DNA of 12,058 bases, from the NCBI GenBank assembly GCA_964458715.1, contig CAYWJP010000022.1:1-12058 (forward strand), given 5' to 3'. The notes beneath the pieces are model-generated. The model was given only the letters and a program-made list of their open reading frames with translations, was not told the origin of the DNA and did not search any database. Source of the stretch: UBA2773 sp964458715 (GTDB lineage: Bacteria; Patescibacteriota; Minisyncoccia; Moranbacterales; DUUL01). Below, piece after piece: positions 1 through 6,535 of this stretch; within the stretch, counting starts at the first letter, position 1; every line of letters begins with the position of its first letter. The translations under genes were made by a program, and so were the position numbers.

Positions 1-21
1 TTTTTTAACAACCTCTACCAT
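1..21 (-). CDS. rpsU: Start of a gene running off the left edge, probably ribosomal protein bS21 (5' end only)
   Basis: Seven codons are visible on the minus strand: ATG at 19-21, then V-E-V-V-K-K, continuing past the window edge. A perfect Shine-Dalgarno sequence lies 7 nt upstream, which makes this a convincing translation start despite its shortness. The opening MVEVVKK fits small bS21 proteins, which commonly begin with an M-V-x-V-K-K-like stretch. A HIT-family gene next to rpsU (often followed by yqeY) is a neighbourhood I know from several bacteria. bS21 binds the 30S platform near the 3' end of 16S rRNA and the anti-SD. The start codon is seen directly; the identity is inferred from seven residues and context, so another small protein is possible. 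Confidence 0.5.
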
Positions 22-28
22 AAAAATT

Positions 29-36
29 CCTCCTTT
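29..36 (-). promoter_or_regulatory. Strong Shine-Dalgarno sequence of the putative rpsU
   Basis: The minus strand reads AAAGGAGG, an extended match to the 16S rRNA 3' end, with 7 nt to the ATG. It decides the start of the left-edge gene. It is the only strong SD in the window: the 20 nt upstream of HIT, hisS, lepB, the kinase, murD, gap, the deaminase, gyrB and typA contain no GGAGG or AGGAG core. Confidence 0.85.
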
Positions 37-60
37 CTCATTTTTAAAATTTTTTAATAT

Positions 61-88
61 ATATTAAATTCCTGGTTTAATTTTCCAA
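61..88 (-). promoter_or_regulatory. Possible promoter of the putative rpsU
   Basis: On the minus strand a TTGGAA -35-like box (83-88) and a TAATAT -10-like box (61-66) are separated by 16 nt. The -10 box lies inside the 14-bp palindrome TTAATATATATTAA. The predicted start would be near 54, giving a leader of about 33 nt with the strong SD. In sequence this AT-rich such matches arise by chance, so it is tentative. It directly abuts structured element C. Confidence 0.35.
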
Positions 89-251
89 GTAATCGTTCTT
101 AGATATAATTTACAAGTGAAAGATTAGAATTTCAAGATAAATTTTTTGAATAATTTTCGAATGACTAGCAATCGCTAATTAGAGAAAATTTGAAGAAAAT
201 TTAACTGAAATTATAATTTTTCGACGTAAACTATGCCTAAGAACGATTACT
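88..251. other. Structured element C: long imperfect hairpin between HIT and the putative rpsU
   Basis: A perfect 15-bp inverted repeat (88-102 with 237-251) closes a 164-nt element whose right arm contains the last four codons and stop of the HIT gene. Pairing continues inward: 105-107 with 232-234, a mismatch at 108/231, then 109-113 with 226-230. Next, 118-133 pairs with 207-222 with one mismatch and one G-U. The tip is a TAGC/GCTA hairpin around 166-180. The inner flanks ATATAATTTAC and CGACGTAAACTATGCC match the corresponding positions of elements A and B, so I read it as a divergent third copy. It lies just upstream of the rpsU promoter candidate. Coding strand and function are unknown. 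Confidence 0.5.
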
Positions 252-581
252 AACTCCACCCATTAAATGAAGATGAATATGAGGCACTTCTTGTCCACCA
301 TCTTTTCCAGTCCTAATCAACAATTTATATCCTTTTTCGGCAATGCCTCGTTTTTCGGCAATTCTCTTAGCGACCAATATCAATCGGCCCATTAGTTTCT
401 CATTTTTATCGTCTTCTGTCAAATAATTAACTGATTCAATATGTTGTTTAGGAATTATTAAAACGTGAGTTGAGGCTACTGGAAAAATATCGTCAAAAGC
501 CAATACTAAATCATCTTCAAAAATAATCTCCTTAGGTATCTCCTTATTAACAATTTTACAAAAAAGACAATTTTGGCTCAT
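237..581 (-). CDS. HIT-family (histidine triad) nucleotide hydrolase
   Basis: A 114-residue HIT protein of the Hint/HINT type. These cytosolic enzymes hydrolyse purine nucleoside phosphoramidates and related AMP-linked substrates through a nucleophilic histidine. The signature H101-I-H103-L-H105 follows G-G-Q-E-V-P, which is the family's C-terminal active-site loop. C5 and C8 near the start form the CxxC often seen with an optional zinc site. Length matches the family. The start has no SD (upstream is AT-rich), but it lies 14 nt after the hisS stop, so both are probably co-transcribed. The last codons (S-N-R-S-stop) form one arm of structured element C. The physiological substrate cannot be read from sequence. 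Confidence 0.93.
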   Translation of the reverse strand: MSQNCLFCKIVNKEIPKEIIFEDDLVLAFDDIFPVASTHVLIIPKQHIESVNYLTEDDKNEKLMGRLILVAKRIAEKRGIAEKGYKLLIRTGKDGGQEVPHIHLHLMGGVSNRS

Positions 582-595
582 TGAATGATTTAAAA

Positions 596-1933
596 TTATT
601 TAATCCGAACTTCTTTCTTAATTTTTTCTAATTTCTTTTTGATTGCAACCACAACTTTTTCCAAAATAACTACTTCCTGATTACCTCCTAGCATATCCTT
701 GACAATAACAGTTTCATCCAGAGACTCTCTTTGCCCTATTATTAAAACTAAATCCACTCCTAATTGATTCGCTTTCTTTAATTGAGCCTTAAGATTGCCT
801 CGACCAAAACTTTCTGCCACTGGAATTCCCGCTCTTTCCAATCCTTGAAAAATTAATAGACTTTTCATTTTAGCTAAATCTCCTAATTGAGCTAAAAAAA
901 CTTTTGGTTTTGAAGTTTTAACTCCCTTTATACCACGATCTTTCATGGCATCTACTAATCTGTCCATACCCGCTGCAAAACCGACTGCGGGAGTTTTTTT
1001 GCCTCCCAATTTCTCAATTAGATAATCGTATCGTCCTCCTCCTCCTAAGGCTATTCGACCTTCCTCATCATCATGAGCCCAAAGCTCGAAAACTGTTTTA
1101 GTGTAATAGTCTAGACCTCTAACTAAATGAGGATTGATGCTGTAAGTAATTTTCAATTCATCAAGGCATTCTAATAGATAGGTAAAATGTTTTTTACAAT
1201 CAGTGCATAAATGATCAACTGATTGTGGCGCTTGTGCAACAATTTGAGTACATTTTTCCTCTTTACAATCCAAAACTCTTAAAGGATTACTTTCTAATCG
1301 ATTTTTACAGTTCATGCAAAGTGATCGACTTCGGTTTTTCAAATAACTAGTCAGTAACTTATCGTAATTCGGGCGACATTCCTTACAACCGATACTATTC
1401 ACTTGAAGTTCAATTTTATTAATTCCAATTGAATTAAAAATTCTTAAAGCTGTCTGAATTATCTGGGCATCTAAAATTGGATCTTGCTCACCAATAGCTT
1501 CAAAACCAAATTGAAAAAATTCTCGATATCGTCCTTTCTGAGGTCGATCATAACGAAACATTGGACCTATATAAAAAAGTTTGACTGGACTAGGTTTGGT
1601 TTTCATCCCATGCTCAATGTAAGCTCTAACTACGCTAGGAGTTCCTTCCGGTCGCAAACTAACCTTTTTTCCACTTTGAGTTTCAAATTTATACATTTCT
1701 TTTTCTACGACATCTGTTCCCTTCCCAGTTGTTCGTTCAAAAAGATTAACCATTTCCACAATAGGCGTATCAATTCGATTATAGTTATAATCAGAAGCAA
1801 TTTTATCAACTGTTTTTCTAATTTTATTCCAATAAGGTTGATCATCAGGAAGAATATCCCTCATTCCACGAACAGTCTGAAATTTAATCACTTTCTTTTT
1901 TGGTCCATTACTATTCTGCTTTAAATTAGTCAT
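596..1933 (-). CDS. hisS: Histidyl-tRNA synthetase
   Basis: A 445-residue class II synthetase that charges tRNA-His. Visible in order: the N-terminal RGMRDILPDD segment (22-31), motif 2 with MFRYDRPQKGRYREFFQF (125-142), the HisA loop LVRGLDYYTKTVFE (270-283), GGGGRYD (297-303), and motif 3 AVGFAAGMDRL (316-326). The C-terminal anticodon-binding domain runs from about residue 343. Eight cysteines sit between motif 2 and the HisA loop: C183/C186, C206/C209, C223/C228 and C243/C246. They look like paired metal ligands in the insertion domain. Length is close to the usual 420-450. No SD precedes the ATG. It lies 41 nt after lepB and 14 nt before HIT, consistent with one transcript. Confidence 0.97.
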   Translation of the reverse strand: MTNLKQNSNGPKKKVIKFQTVRGMRDILPDDQPYWNKIRKTVDKIASDYNYNRIDTPIVEMVNLFERTTGKGTDVVEKEMYKFETQSGKKVSLRPEGTPSVVRAYIEHGMKTKPSPVKLFYIGPMFRYDRPQKGRYREFFQFGFEAIGEQDPILDAQIIQTALRIFNSIGINKIELQVNSIGCKECRPNYDKLLTSYLKNRSRSLCMNCKNRLESNPLRVLDCKEEKCTQIVAQAPQSVDHLCTDCKKHFTYLLECLDELKITYSINPHLVRGLDYYTKTVFELWAHDDEEGRIALGGGGRYDYLIEKLGGKKTPAVGFAAGMDRLVDAMKDRGIKGVKTSKPKVFLAQLGDLAKMKSLLIFQGLERAGIPVAESFGRGNLKAQLKKANQLGVDLVLIIGQRESLDETVIVKDMLGGNQEVVILEKVVVAIKKKLEKIKKEVRIK

Positions 1934-1974
1934 TTTAAAATTATTTAAGTAGTTAATTGCTGATTTAAAAAATA

Positions 1975-2616
1975 TTAATTAAAAATTGCAATTTTTGAAA
2001 AAGGCCAAGCTCTAAAAAGAACTTTTCCTATAACTAGATCACTGGATAGAAGACCCCATGACCTTGAATCGCTGCTATATTTTCGATTATCACCTAGAAC
2101 TAAAAATTCGCCTTCCTTTATATCAAAAACACAATATTCTCGACATTCAGTGTGATGAAGCATTTTAATCAAGTACTCACTTTCATCTAAGATTCCACCC
2201 TGAGGATTTTCATCATTATAAAGAATAACATCACCATCCTCAACCTCCACTCTATCCCCTGGTAATCCTATTACTCTTTTTATAAAATATTCTTTAGGAT
2301 TTATAGGATTTCTAAAAACTATTACTTCTTTGCGAGAAATCTCTTTAAAAGAATCTACAGTAAAAAGTTTTTTTTCTTCGCTTCCAATGACTGTCTTTTT
2401 ATAGCCAAATTCATTAACAATTAAATATTCTCCATTGTGAAAATTGGGTTCCATAGAAGCCCCTTGAACAAAAAACGGCTGAAAAATAAAAGTTCTGATC
2501 GGAATAATTATTATCAAAGAAATTATTACTATTTTAAACAACTCGAAAATATAAGTAGCGATTGCCCTTGATTTGCTTTCCTTTTTTTCTTTGATTAAAT
2601 TTTCTTTCAAATCCAT
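1975..2616 (-). CDS. lepB: Signal peptidase I
   Basis: A 213-residue type I signal peptidase, a membrane-anchored serine/lysine protease that removes signal peptides from exported proteins. A basic N-terminus (residues 1-17, K/E/R-rich) is followed by one transmembrane segment at about 22-43. Box B holds the nucleophile in GASMEPNF (Ser54). Box D is YFIKRVIGLPGD, with general base Lys113 and Arg114. Box E is GDNRKYSSDSRSWG (175-188). The short insert with C159 and C162 between boxes D and E is typical of the region that varies between species. The start agrees with the anchor topology and lies about 46 nt from the predicted transcription start. It opens the lepB-hisS-HIT unit. No SD is present. 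Confidence 0.95.
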   Translation of the reverse strand: MDLKENLIKEKKESKSRAIATYIFELFKIVIISLIIIIPIRTFIFQPFFVQGASMEPNFHNGEYLIVNEFGYKKTVIGSEEKKLFTVDSFKEISRKEVIVFRNPINPKEYFIKRVIGLPGDRVEVEDGDVILYNDENPQGGILDESEYLIKMLHHTECREYCVFDIKEGEFLVLGDNRKYSSDSRSWGLLSSDLVIGKVLFRAWPFSKIAIFN

Positions 2617-2668
2617 ATCAAAATATTTTTAGACCTTAATAATGCTTTAAAACCTGACTTTATAACGC

Positions 2669-2697
2669 ATTATACATCACTTCTAACAAAAAGTCAA
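2669..2697 (-). promoter_or_regulatory. Sigma70-type promoter of lepB-hisS-HIT
   Basis: On the minus strand TTGACT (2692-2697) and a perfect TATAAT (2669-2674) are separated by 17 nt. The predicted start is near 2662, giving a leader of about 46 nt. TAATGC at the -10 box and GCATTA downstream (2640-2645) form a 6-bp inverted repeat across the start site, which could be an operator or a 5' hairpin. Confidence 0.78.
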
Positions 2698-2713
2698 AGG
2701 CTTTTTTTATAAA

Positions 2714-2813
2714 GATTTAAGATTTAAAAGAGACTCCGCCACAACTTTTATTAAAATAACCCCTGCGGGGTTATTTTTTCTAAATCTGCCTGTCGATAGG
2801 CAAGTCTTAAATC
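2714..2813. terminator. Nested terminator structure between the kinase gene and lepB
   Basis: The core is an 11-bp GC-tipped hairpin (2753-2763 with 2767-2777, loop TGC) flanked by A and T runs. It can act as an intrinsic terminator in either direction and would end the kinase transcript. A second hairpin, TGCCT/AGGCA (2787-2791 with 2798-2802), lies beside it. Both are enclosed by a 9-bp outer stem, GATTTAAGA (2714-2722) with TCTTAAATC (2805-2813). An alternative outer pairing uses GATTTAA plus AGACT at 2721-2735. Confidence 0.75.
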
Positions 2814-2834
2814 CTAATTCATAAATTTTTAATC

Positions 2835-3398
2835 TTATACTAATTCCTCGAATAACTCAATAATCTTTTTCTGAAATTCTTCTTTACTACTCTCGTTAAT
2901 AATAGTGTAATCAGCCATAGCAATCGGTCCTCCTTTTTGAGTCCCTTCAATTTCAGTCCAATCTCGAGTCTTAAATTCAAACCAATCAGCAATCGGTCTT
3001 TCACTAATTCGTTTCTTCAATCGCTCAAACCTGGTATTTGGTGAAGCATAGACGGCTACGGTAATAAAATTTTCTCCAAATTCTTCTTTCATAATTTTAT
3101 ACTCATCCCAACTATAAAGACTTTCCGCTAAAACCATTTGGCTCTTTTTTAAAAGTTTTTTAATTTTAGGGACAGAAAATTTAGCATAAACGCCCATCCC
3201 ATGTTCAGATCGTAAAGACTCCCGAACAATTCTCTCATTTTTATAGTTTACTTCCAAATTACGTTTTTTGATTTCGTCAAAAGTTACTTCGCCGAAATAA
3301 ACCTTGGGAGCTGAATATTTTTCCTGAGCTTTTTTGACTACCTCAGTTTTTCCGGAACCAGCCATACCAACAATGGCAATTATTTTCTTGTCTTTCAT
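2835..3398 (-). CDS. P-loop nucleotide kinase of UPF0200 / 'dephospho-CoA kinase-like' type
   Basis: A 187-residue cytosolic P-loop NTPase. The Walker A motif GMAGSGKT is at 11-18. The layout resembles nucleoside monophosphate kinases: an L62-R63...G67 segment, an acidic A-E-S-L-Y-S-W-D-E stretch (91-99) where the kinase family has its D-G/E-x motif, an arginine-rich lid (R123, R126, R130, R134), R-D at 145-146, and a C-terminal A-D-Y-T-I-I-N (162-168). The last resembles the A-D-x-x-I-x-N ending of dephospho-CoA kinases and of UPF0200, a family best known from archaea. The substrate is unknown; CoaE activity is a guess from fold, not shown. It is followed by a strong terminator and preceded by a 113-nt gap after murD. 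Confidence 0.75.
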   Translation of the reverse strand: MKDKKIIAIVGMAGSGKTEVVKKAQEKYSAPKVYFGEVTFDEIKKRNLEVNYKNERIVRESLRSEHGMGVYAKFSVPKIKKLLKKSQMVLAESLYSWDEYKIMKEEFGENFITVAVYASPNTRFERLKKRISERPIADWFEFKTRDWTEIEGTQKGGPIAMADYTIINESSKEEFQKKIIELFEELV

Positions 3399-3445
3399 AT
3401 ATTTAATTTCTAATTGTTTTAATTATCCTAAATAAAAACCAAAAA

Positions 3446-3476
3446 CCAATTTCCCAAATTAGCCATTGAAAATTGG
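3446..3476. other. Weak hairpin in the murD-kinase spacer
   Basis: CCAATTT (3446-3452) can pair with AAATTGG (3470-3476) around a 17-nt loop. It lies between the murD stop and the kinase start. I see no convincing promoter for the kinase here; the best candidate is TTGGTT with GATAAT at 16 nt spacing. The hairpin has no U-run, so neither a terminator nor an operator call is secure. Confidence 0.25.
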
Positions 3477-3511
3477 ATTTTTGAGAATAATTAGAATAAT
3501 TTACTTAACAA

Positions 3512-4903
3512 TTATTTTAATTTATTTACGATATTTCTAAATTGACGACCTCGATCAAATTCATTTTCAAACATTCCAAAGCTAGCAAAACCAGGAGAGA
3601 GCAATATTAGTTCTCCTTTTTCAGAGCTTGAATAGGCATCTTTAATGACTTTTTCAAAATCTGAATAAATTCCCTTAATTTTGGCTTCTCCTCCTAACTC
3701 AATAATTTGATCTTTAATTTTTTCAGCAATGGCGCTATCTAAAATAAATATATTTTTAATATATTTAGATTGAGAAATTTTCTTTAAAAAATCAGTTGGA
3801 TCTAATTCCTTACTAGATCCTCCTACAATCAAATTAATAGGTTTCATAAAAGAATCAACACCAGCCATAGCAGCTTCTGGAGTAGTGGCTGTGGTATCAT
3901 TATAAAAATCAATCCCGTTTAAAACTCGAACCAACTCTAAACGATGGACTATTCCTTTAAAGTTAATTAAAGTCTTTTTAATTTTTTTTAAATCAATACC
4001 CAATACAGCCGTTATGGCAATAGCCGCTAAAATATTATGGAGGTTATGAGAGCCTTTCAATTTAAAACTTTTTATGTCACAAACTTCTTGTTCTTTGTCT
4101 TCTAATCTAACAAATATTTTACCATCTCTCACGAAAATAATTCGTTCTCCTGATATTTCTTGATCTGAATAGTAAACAACTTTACCTAAAGCCTCTTGCC
4201 CCATCTCTCGAGTAATTTTATTATCATAATTAAAAATAGCAAAATCTTCTGGTTTTTGATGAATATAAATTTGCTTCTTATCACCGATATAATCTTCCAT
4301 GGATTTATAATGATTCAAATGATCCGGGAAAATATTAGCCATTAAAGAATACCGGGGACTTTTTTTAATTTTTTTCAAACCTGACAATCGCCAAGAAGAC
4401 ATCTCAAAAACGACAAAAGTGATAGGAGTAATTTTTTTTAATTTATCCATAACGGCTTCTTGCCCAATTCCAACTTTAGCAACTTTCTCTCCGGCATCTT
4501 CTATTATTTTAGCCACTAAACTGGCAATAGTAGTCTTACCTTTAGTTCCAGTTATTCCAATTATTTTTGAACTTTTGCATTGTTCCATAAAAATACTAGA
4601 ATCCATTTCAATCGGAATCTTATTTTTTAGCGCTATTTGAATATATTTATTATTCCAAGGCACTGTCGGATTTTTTATTATCAGATCAGCTTTTTGAAAA
4701 TCTTCTGGTCTATGGTGACCAACAATTACTGTTAGATTTTTAAAACTTTTTAGTTCGTCTAGCGTAGCTTTTAAAGAAGACTCTTTTTTTATGTCAGTAG
4801 CCACTACCAGCGCTCCTTGCTCCAGCAACCATTTAATCATATTTTTTGATCCTCCATGCAAACCGATTCCCATCACAGTTATTTGCTTGTTTTTAAAATT
4901 CAT
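3512..4903 (-). CDS. murD: UDP-N-acetylmuramoylalanine--D-glutamate ligase
   Basis: A 463-residue Mur ligase that adds D-Glu to UDP-MurNAc-L-Ala in the cytosol during peptidoglycan precursor synthesis. The N-terminal Rossmann-like domain has MGIGLHGGS (11-19). The ATP-binding loop is GITGTKGKTT (116-125), followed by the central domain with EMSSW (167-171) and HNLHN (286-290). The hinge and C-terminal domain have HRLE (320-323), NDTTATTPEA (335-344), GGSSKELD (361-368) and LSPGFASFGMFENEFDRG (435-452), which is characteristic of MurD among Mur ligases. Length matches the family (~440-460). It begins 16 nt after the gap stop with no SD, so translation probably follows from a gap-murD transcript. 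No other mur gene is in the window. Confidence 0.95.
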   Translation of the reverse strand: MNFKNKQITVMGIGLHGGSKNMIKWLLEQGALVVATDIKKESSLKATLDELKSFKNLTVIVGHHRPEDFQKADLIIKNPTVPWNNKYIQIALKNKIPIEMDSSIFMEQCKSSKIIGITGTKGKTTIASLVAKIIEDAGEKVAKVGIGQEAVMDKLKKITPITFVVFEMSSWRLSGLKKIKKSPRYSLMANIFPDHLNHYKSMEDYIGDKKQIYIHQKPEDFAIFNYDNKITREMGQEALGKVVYYSDQEISGERIIFVRDGKIFVRLEDKEQEVCDIKSFKLKGSHNLHNILAAIAITAVLGIDLKKIKKTLINFKGIVHRLELVRVLNGIDFYNDTTATTPEAAMAGVDSFMKPINLIVGGSSKELDPTDFLKKISQSKYIKNIFILDSAIAEKIKDQIIELGGEAKIKGIYSDFEKVIKDAYSSSEKGELILLSPGFASFGMFENEFDRGRQFRNIVNKLK

Positions 4904-4919
4904 TCAGAACTTTTAAATA

Positions 4920-5915
4920 TTACAATTTCATCTTTAAGGCCAAATCAACCACTCGACTAGAATATCCCCATTCATTATCATACCATCCAACCACTTTAAC
5001 TAAATTTCCACCAACAACTTTAGTAAGCTCCGTTTGAATAATCACCGAATAATTACTGCCTAAAATATCGCTAGAAACTAAAGGTTCATCTGTGACTCGA
5101 AGAATATTTTTCATTGAACCAGCCTCAACTCCTTGAAAAGCTTGAACAATTTCTTCTACGGTAACCTCTCTTTTAAGCACCGCTACCACATCAGAAATTG
5201 ATCCAACTAGAGTGGGCACTCGATAAGCCATTCCATTGAAAATTCCTTTTAATTGAGGAACTACTAAGGAGGTAGCTGTGGCTGCGCCAGTAGAAGTTGG
5301 GATGACATTACAAGCGGCGGCTCTCCCTCTCCTTACGTCTTTTTTAGCCGATCCATCAACTAAACTTTGAGTGGAAGTATAACTATGGATAGTTGACATT
5401 AAAGATTTTTCCACTCCAAATTTATCTTCTAAGACTTTCATTATTGGAGCAATACAATTAGTAGTGCAGGAAGCATTAGAAATTATATCGTCTTCAGCTT
5501 TTAGTTGATTATCATTAACACCCATGACAATTGTCTTGATACTTTCATCTTTAGTCGGAGCGGAAATAAGAACCTTTTTAGCGCCCGCTTTTAAATGCCC
5601 TTCTGCTCCAGCTCGATCAGTAAAAAATCCAGTTGACTCAACTACTAAATCAATTCCCAAATCTAACCAAGGCAATTCGGTTGGATTTTTTTGAGAAAAA
5701 ACCTCTATCTCTTTTCCATTTACTATTAAATTACTATCTTTTATTTCAACTGAACGCTTATAAGCCCCATAAACTGTGTCATATTTCAATAAATAAACCA
5801 GATTTTCCAATTCAACTAAATCATTAATAGCCACAATCTCCATCTCAGGATTGTCTAAGGCAATCTTAAAAACCGCTCTCCCAATCCTCCCAAAACCATT
5901 AATTGCAATTTTCAT
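4920..5915 (-). CDS. gap: Glyceraldehyde-3-phosphate dehydrogenase
   Basis: A 331-residue phosphorylating GAPDH, a cytosolic tetramer converting glyceraldehyde-3-phosphate, NAD(P)+ and phosphate to 1,3-bisphosphoglycerate. The dinucleotide-binding start INGFGRIGR (5-13) and Asp32 (in A-I-N-D) favour NAD. The active-site block SNASCTTNC (146-154) holds nucleophile Cys150, with His177 in STIHSYT. The C-terminus has WYDNEWGYSSR (311-321). In the S-loop the segment reads D-G-S-A-K-K-D-V-R-R-G-R, where many NAD enzymes have proline for the serine; this could loosen cofactor preference (inference). Length matches the family. murD follows 16 nt later. Upstream is only a 49-nt spacer with a tandem repeat. 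Confidence 0.97.
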   Translation of the reverse strand: MKIAINGFGRIGRAVFKIALDNPEMEIVAINDLVELENLVYLLKYDTVYGAYKRSVEIKDSNLIVNGKEIEVFSQKNPTELPWLDLGIDLVVESTGFFTDRAGAEGHLKAGAKKVLISAPTKDESIKTIVMGVNDNQLKAEDDIISNASCTTNCIAPIMKVLEDKFGVEKSLMSTIHSYTSTQSLVDGSAKKDVRRGRAAACNVIPTSTGAATATSLVVPQLKGIFNGMAYRVPTLVGSISDVVAVLKREVTVEEIVQAFQGVEAGSMKNILRVTDEPLVSSDILGSNYSVIIQTELTKVVGGNLVKVVGWYDNEWGYSSRVVDLALKMKL

Positions 5916-5936
5916 ATTTTTATTTTAATTAATAAT

Positions 5937-5967
5937 AAGTTTTTAAAGTCAAAAGTTCTTAAAGTCA
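5937..5967. repeat. Two tandem 15-mers between the deaminase and gap
   Basis: AAGTTTTTAAAGTCA (5937-5951) and AAGTTCTTAAAGTCA (5953-5967) differ at one base and are offset by 16 nt. The right copy contains the deaminase stop codon. On the minus strand the left copy supplies TTGACT (5947-5952), a plausible -35 for gap, but its best -10 partner (TAAAAT) is 19 nt away. It is either a local duplication or a pair of protein-binding half sites. Confidence 0.5.
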
Positions 5968-6480
5968 TTTAATGAATTTCAACATTCTTTTAGCCCATTC
6001 AATGTTTCCATATTTAATTTCCTTCTCAAAAAATTTAATCATTAACTTTTTTGGTTTTTTCGAAAAATTAATTTGCTTTATTTCTGGCCAAAACTCCTTA
6101 TACCATAAACCAATATTATCATGATTTAAATCACAAGCTCCGCCGTTAGGATCTTTTTCAATATAACAAATCTTATCAATATGATTGGTAACTGCCGCAC
6201 CCAAACACTGTATACAAGGCTCCAAAGTACTGTAGAGAACAACCTTTTTATTATCTTTTTCTCTAACCTCTGCTAAATCATATCCGAACTCCATTATCAA
6301 ATTATTTTCAGCATGATTAACAAAAGATTTTCTCTTGTTTATTTCATTTCCCGCAACCCCGATAATTTCATTATCAATAACCAAAACAGCGCCAACTGGG
6401 TAATTGCCTTTTTCAAAAGCTTCCTCGGCAACATCAATCGCTAATTTAAGATACTCTCTATCACTCTTCGTTGAGCTCAT
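5965..6480 (-). CDS. Zinc-dependent nucleoside/nucleotide deaminase (CDA fold)
   Basis: A 171-residue member of the cytidine/deoxycytidylate deaminase superfamily. The zinc and proton-shuttle motif is N-H56-A-E58 and the second motif is E-P88-C89-I-Q-C92. These are the H-A-E and P-C-x-x-C ligands for one catalytic zinc, with Glu58 as general acid/base. An N-terminal helix precedes the G-N-Y-P-V-G-A strand (25-31). After the PCxxC motif a C-terminal extension of about 80 residues (G-A-C-D-L, then a W-Y-K-E-F-W region) resembles guanine/nucleoside deaminases more than TadA. The substrate (guanine, cytidine, dCMP or tRNA adenosine) cannot be fixed; TadA is less likely given the extension. A promoter places the transcript start at or next to the ATG, so the mRNA may be leaderless. 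Confidence 0.85.
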   Translation of the reverse strand: MSSTKSDREYLKLAIDVAEEAFEKGNYPVGAVLVIDNEIIGVAGNEINKRKSFVNHAENNLIMEFGYDLAEVREKDNKKVVLYSTLEPCIQCLGAAVTNHIDKICYIEKDPNGGACDLNHDNIGLWYKEFWPEIKQINFSKKPKKLMIKFFEKEIKYGNIEWAKRMLKFIK

Positions 6481-6485
6481 AAATT

Positions 6486-6513
6486 ATTTTAAACCTTGAG
6501 TTAAAAAAATCAA
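6486..6513 (-). promoter_or_regulatory. Promoter of the deaminase, apparently leaderless
   Basis: The minus strand shows TTGATT (6508-6513) and TAAAAT (6486-6491), 16 nt apart. Only five bases separate the -10 box from the ATG at 6478-6480. Transcription would therefore begin at or within a base or two of the start codon. No SD is present, which agrees with leaderless initiation. Confidence 0.6.
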
Positions 6514-6535
6514 AATCTTTCCATTCAACAACAGA

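Noticed and set aside
1484..1924. Plus-strand frame of 146 codons inside hisS
   Set aside because: It is antisense to a fully conserved synthetase, rich in F/I/S/N as expected from complementing AT-rich codons, and has no recognisable domain.
3479..3492. Exact 14-mer TTTTGAGAATAATT shared with element B (6545-6558), possible fourth element
   Set aside because: No matching right half (TATTCC-like) follows and no outer stem forms; a 14-mer this AT-rich can recur by chance.
5965..6480. Calling the deaminase tadA
   Set aside because: The zinc motifs fit the superfamily, but the long C-terminal extension after PCxxC is unlike the usual TadA ending, so the substrate was left open.
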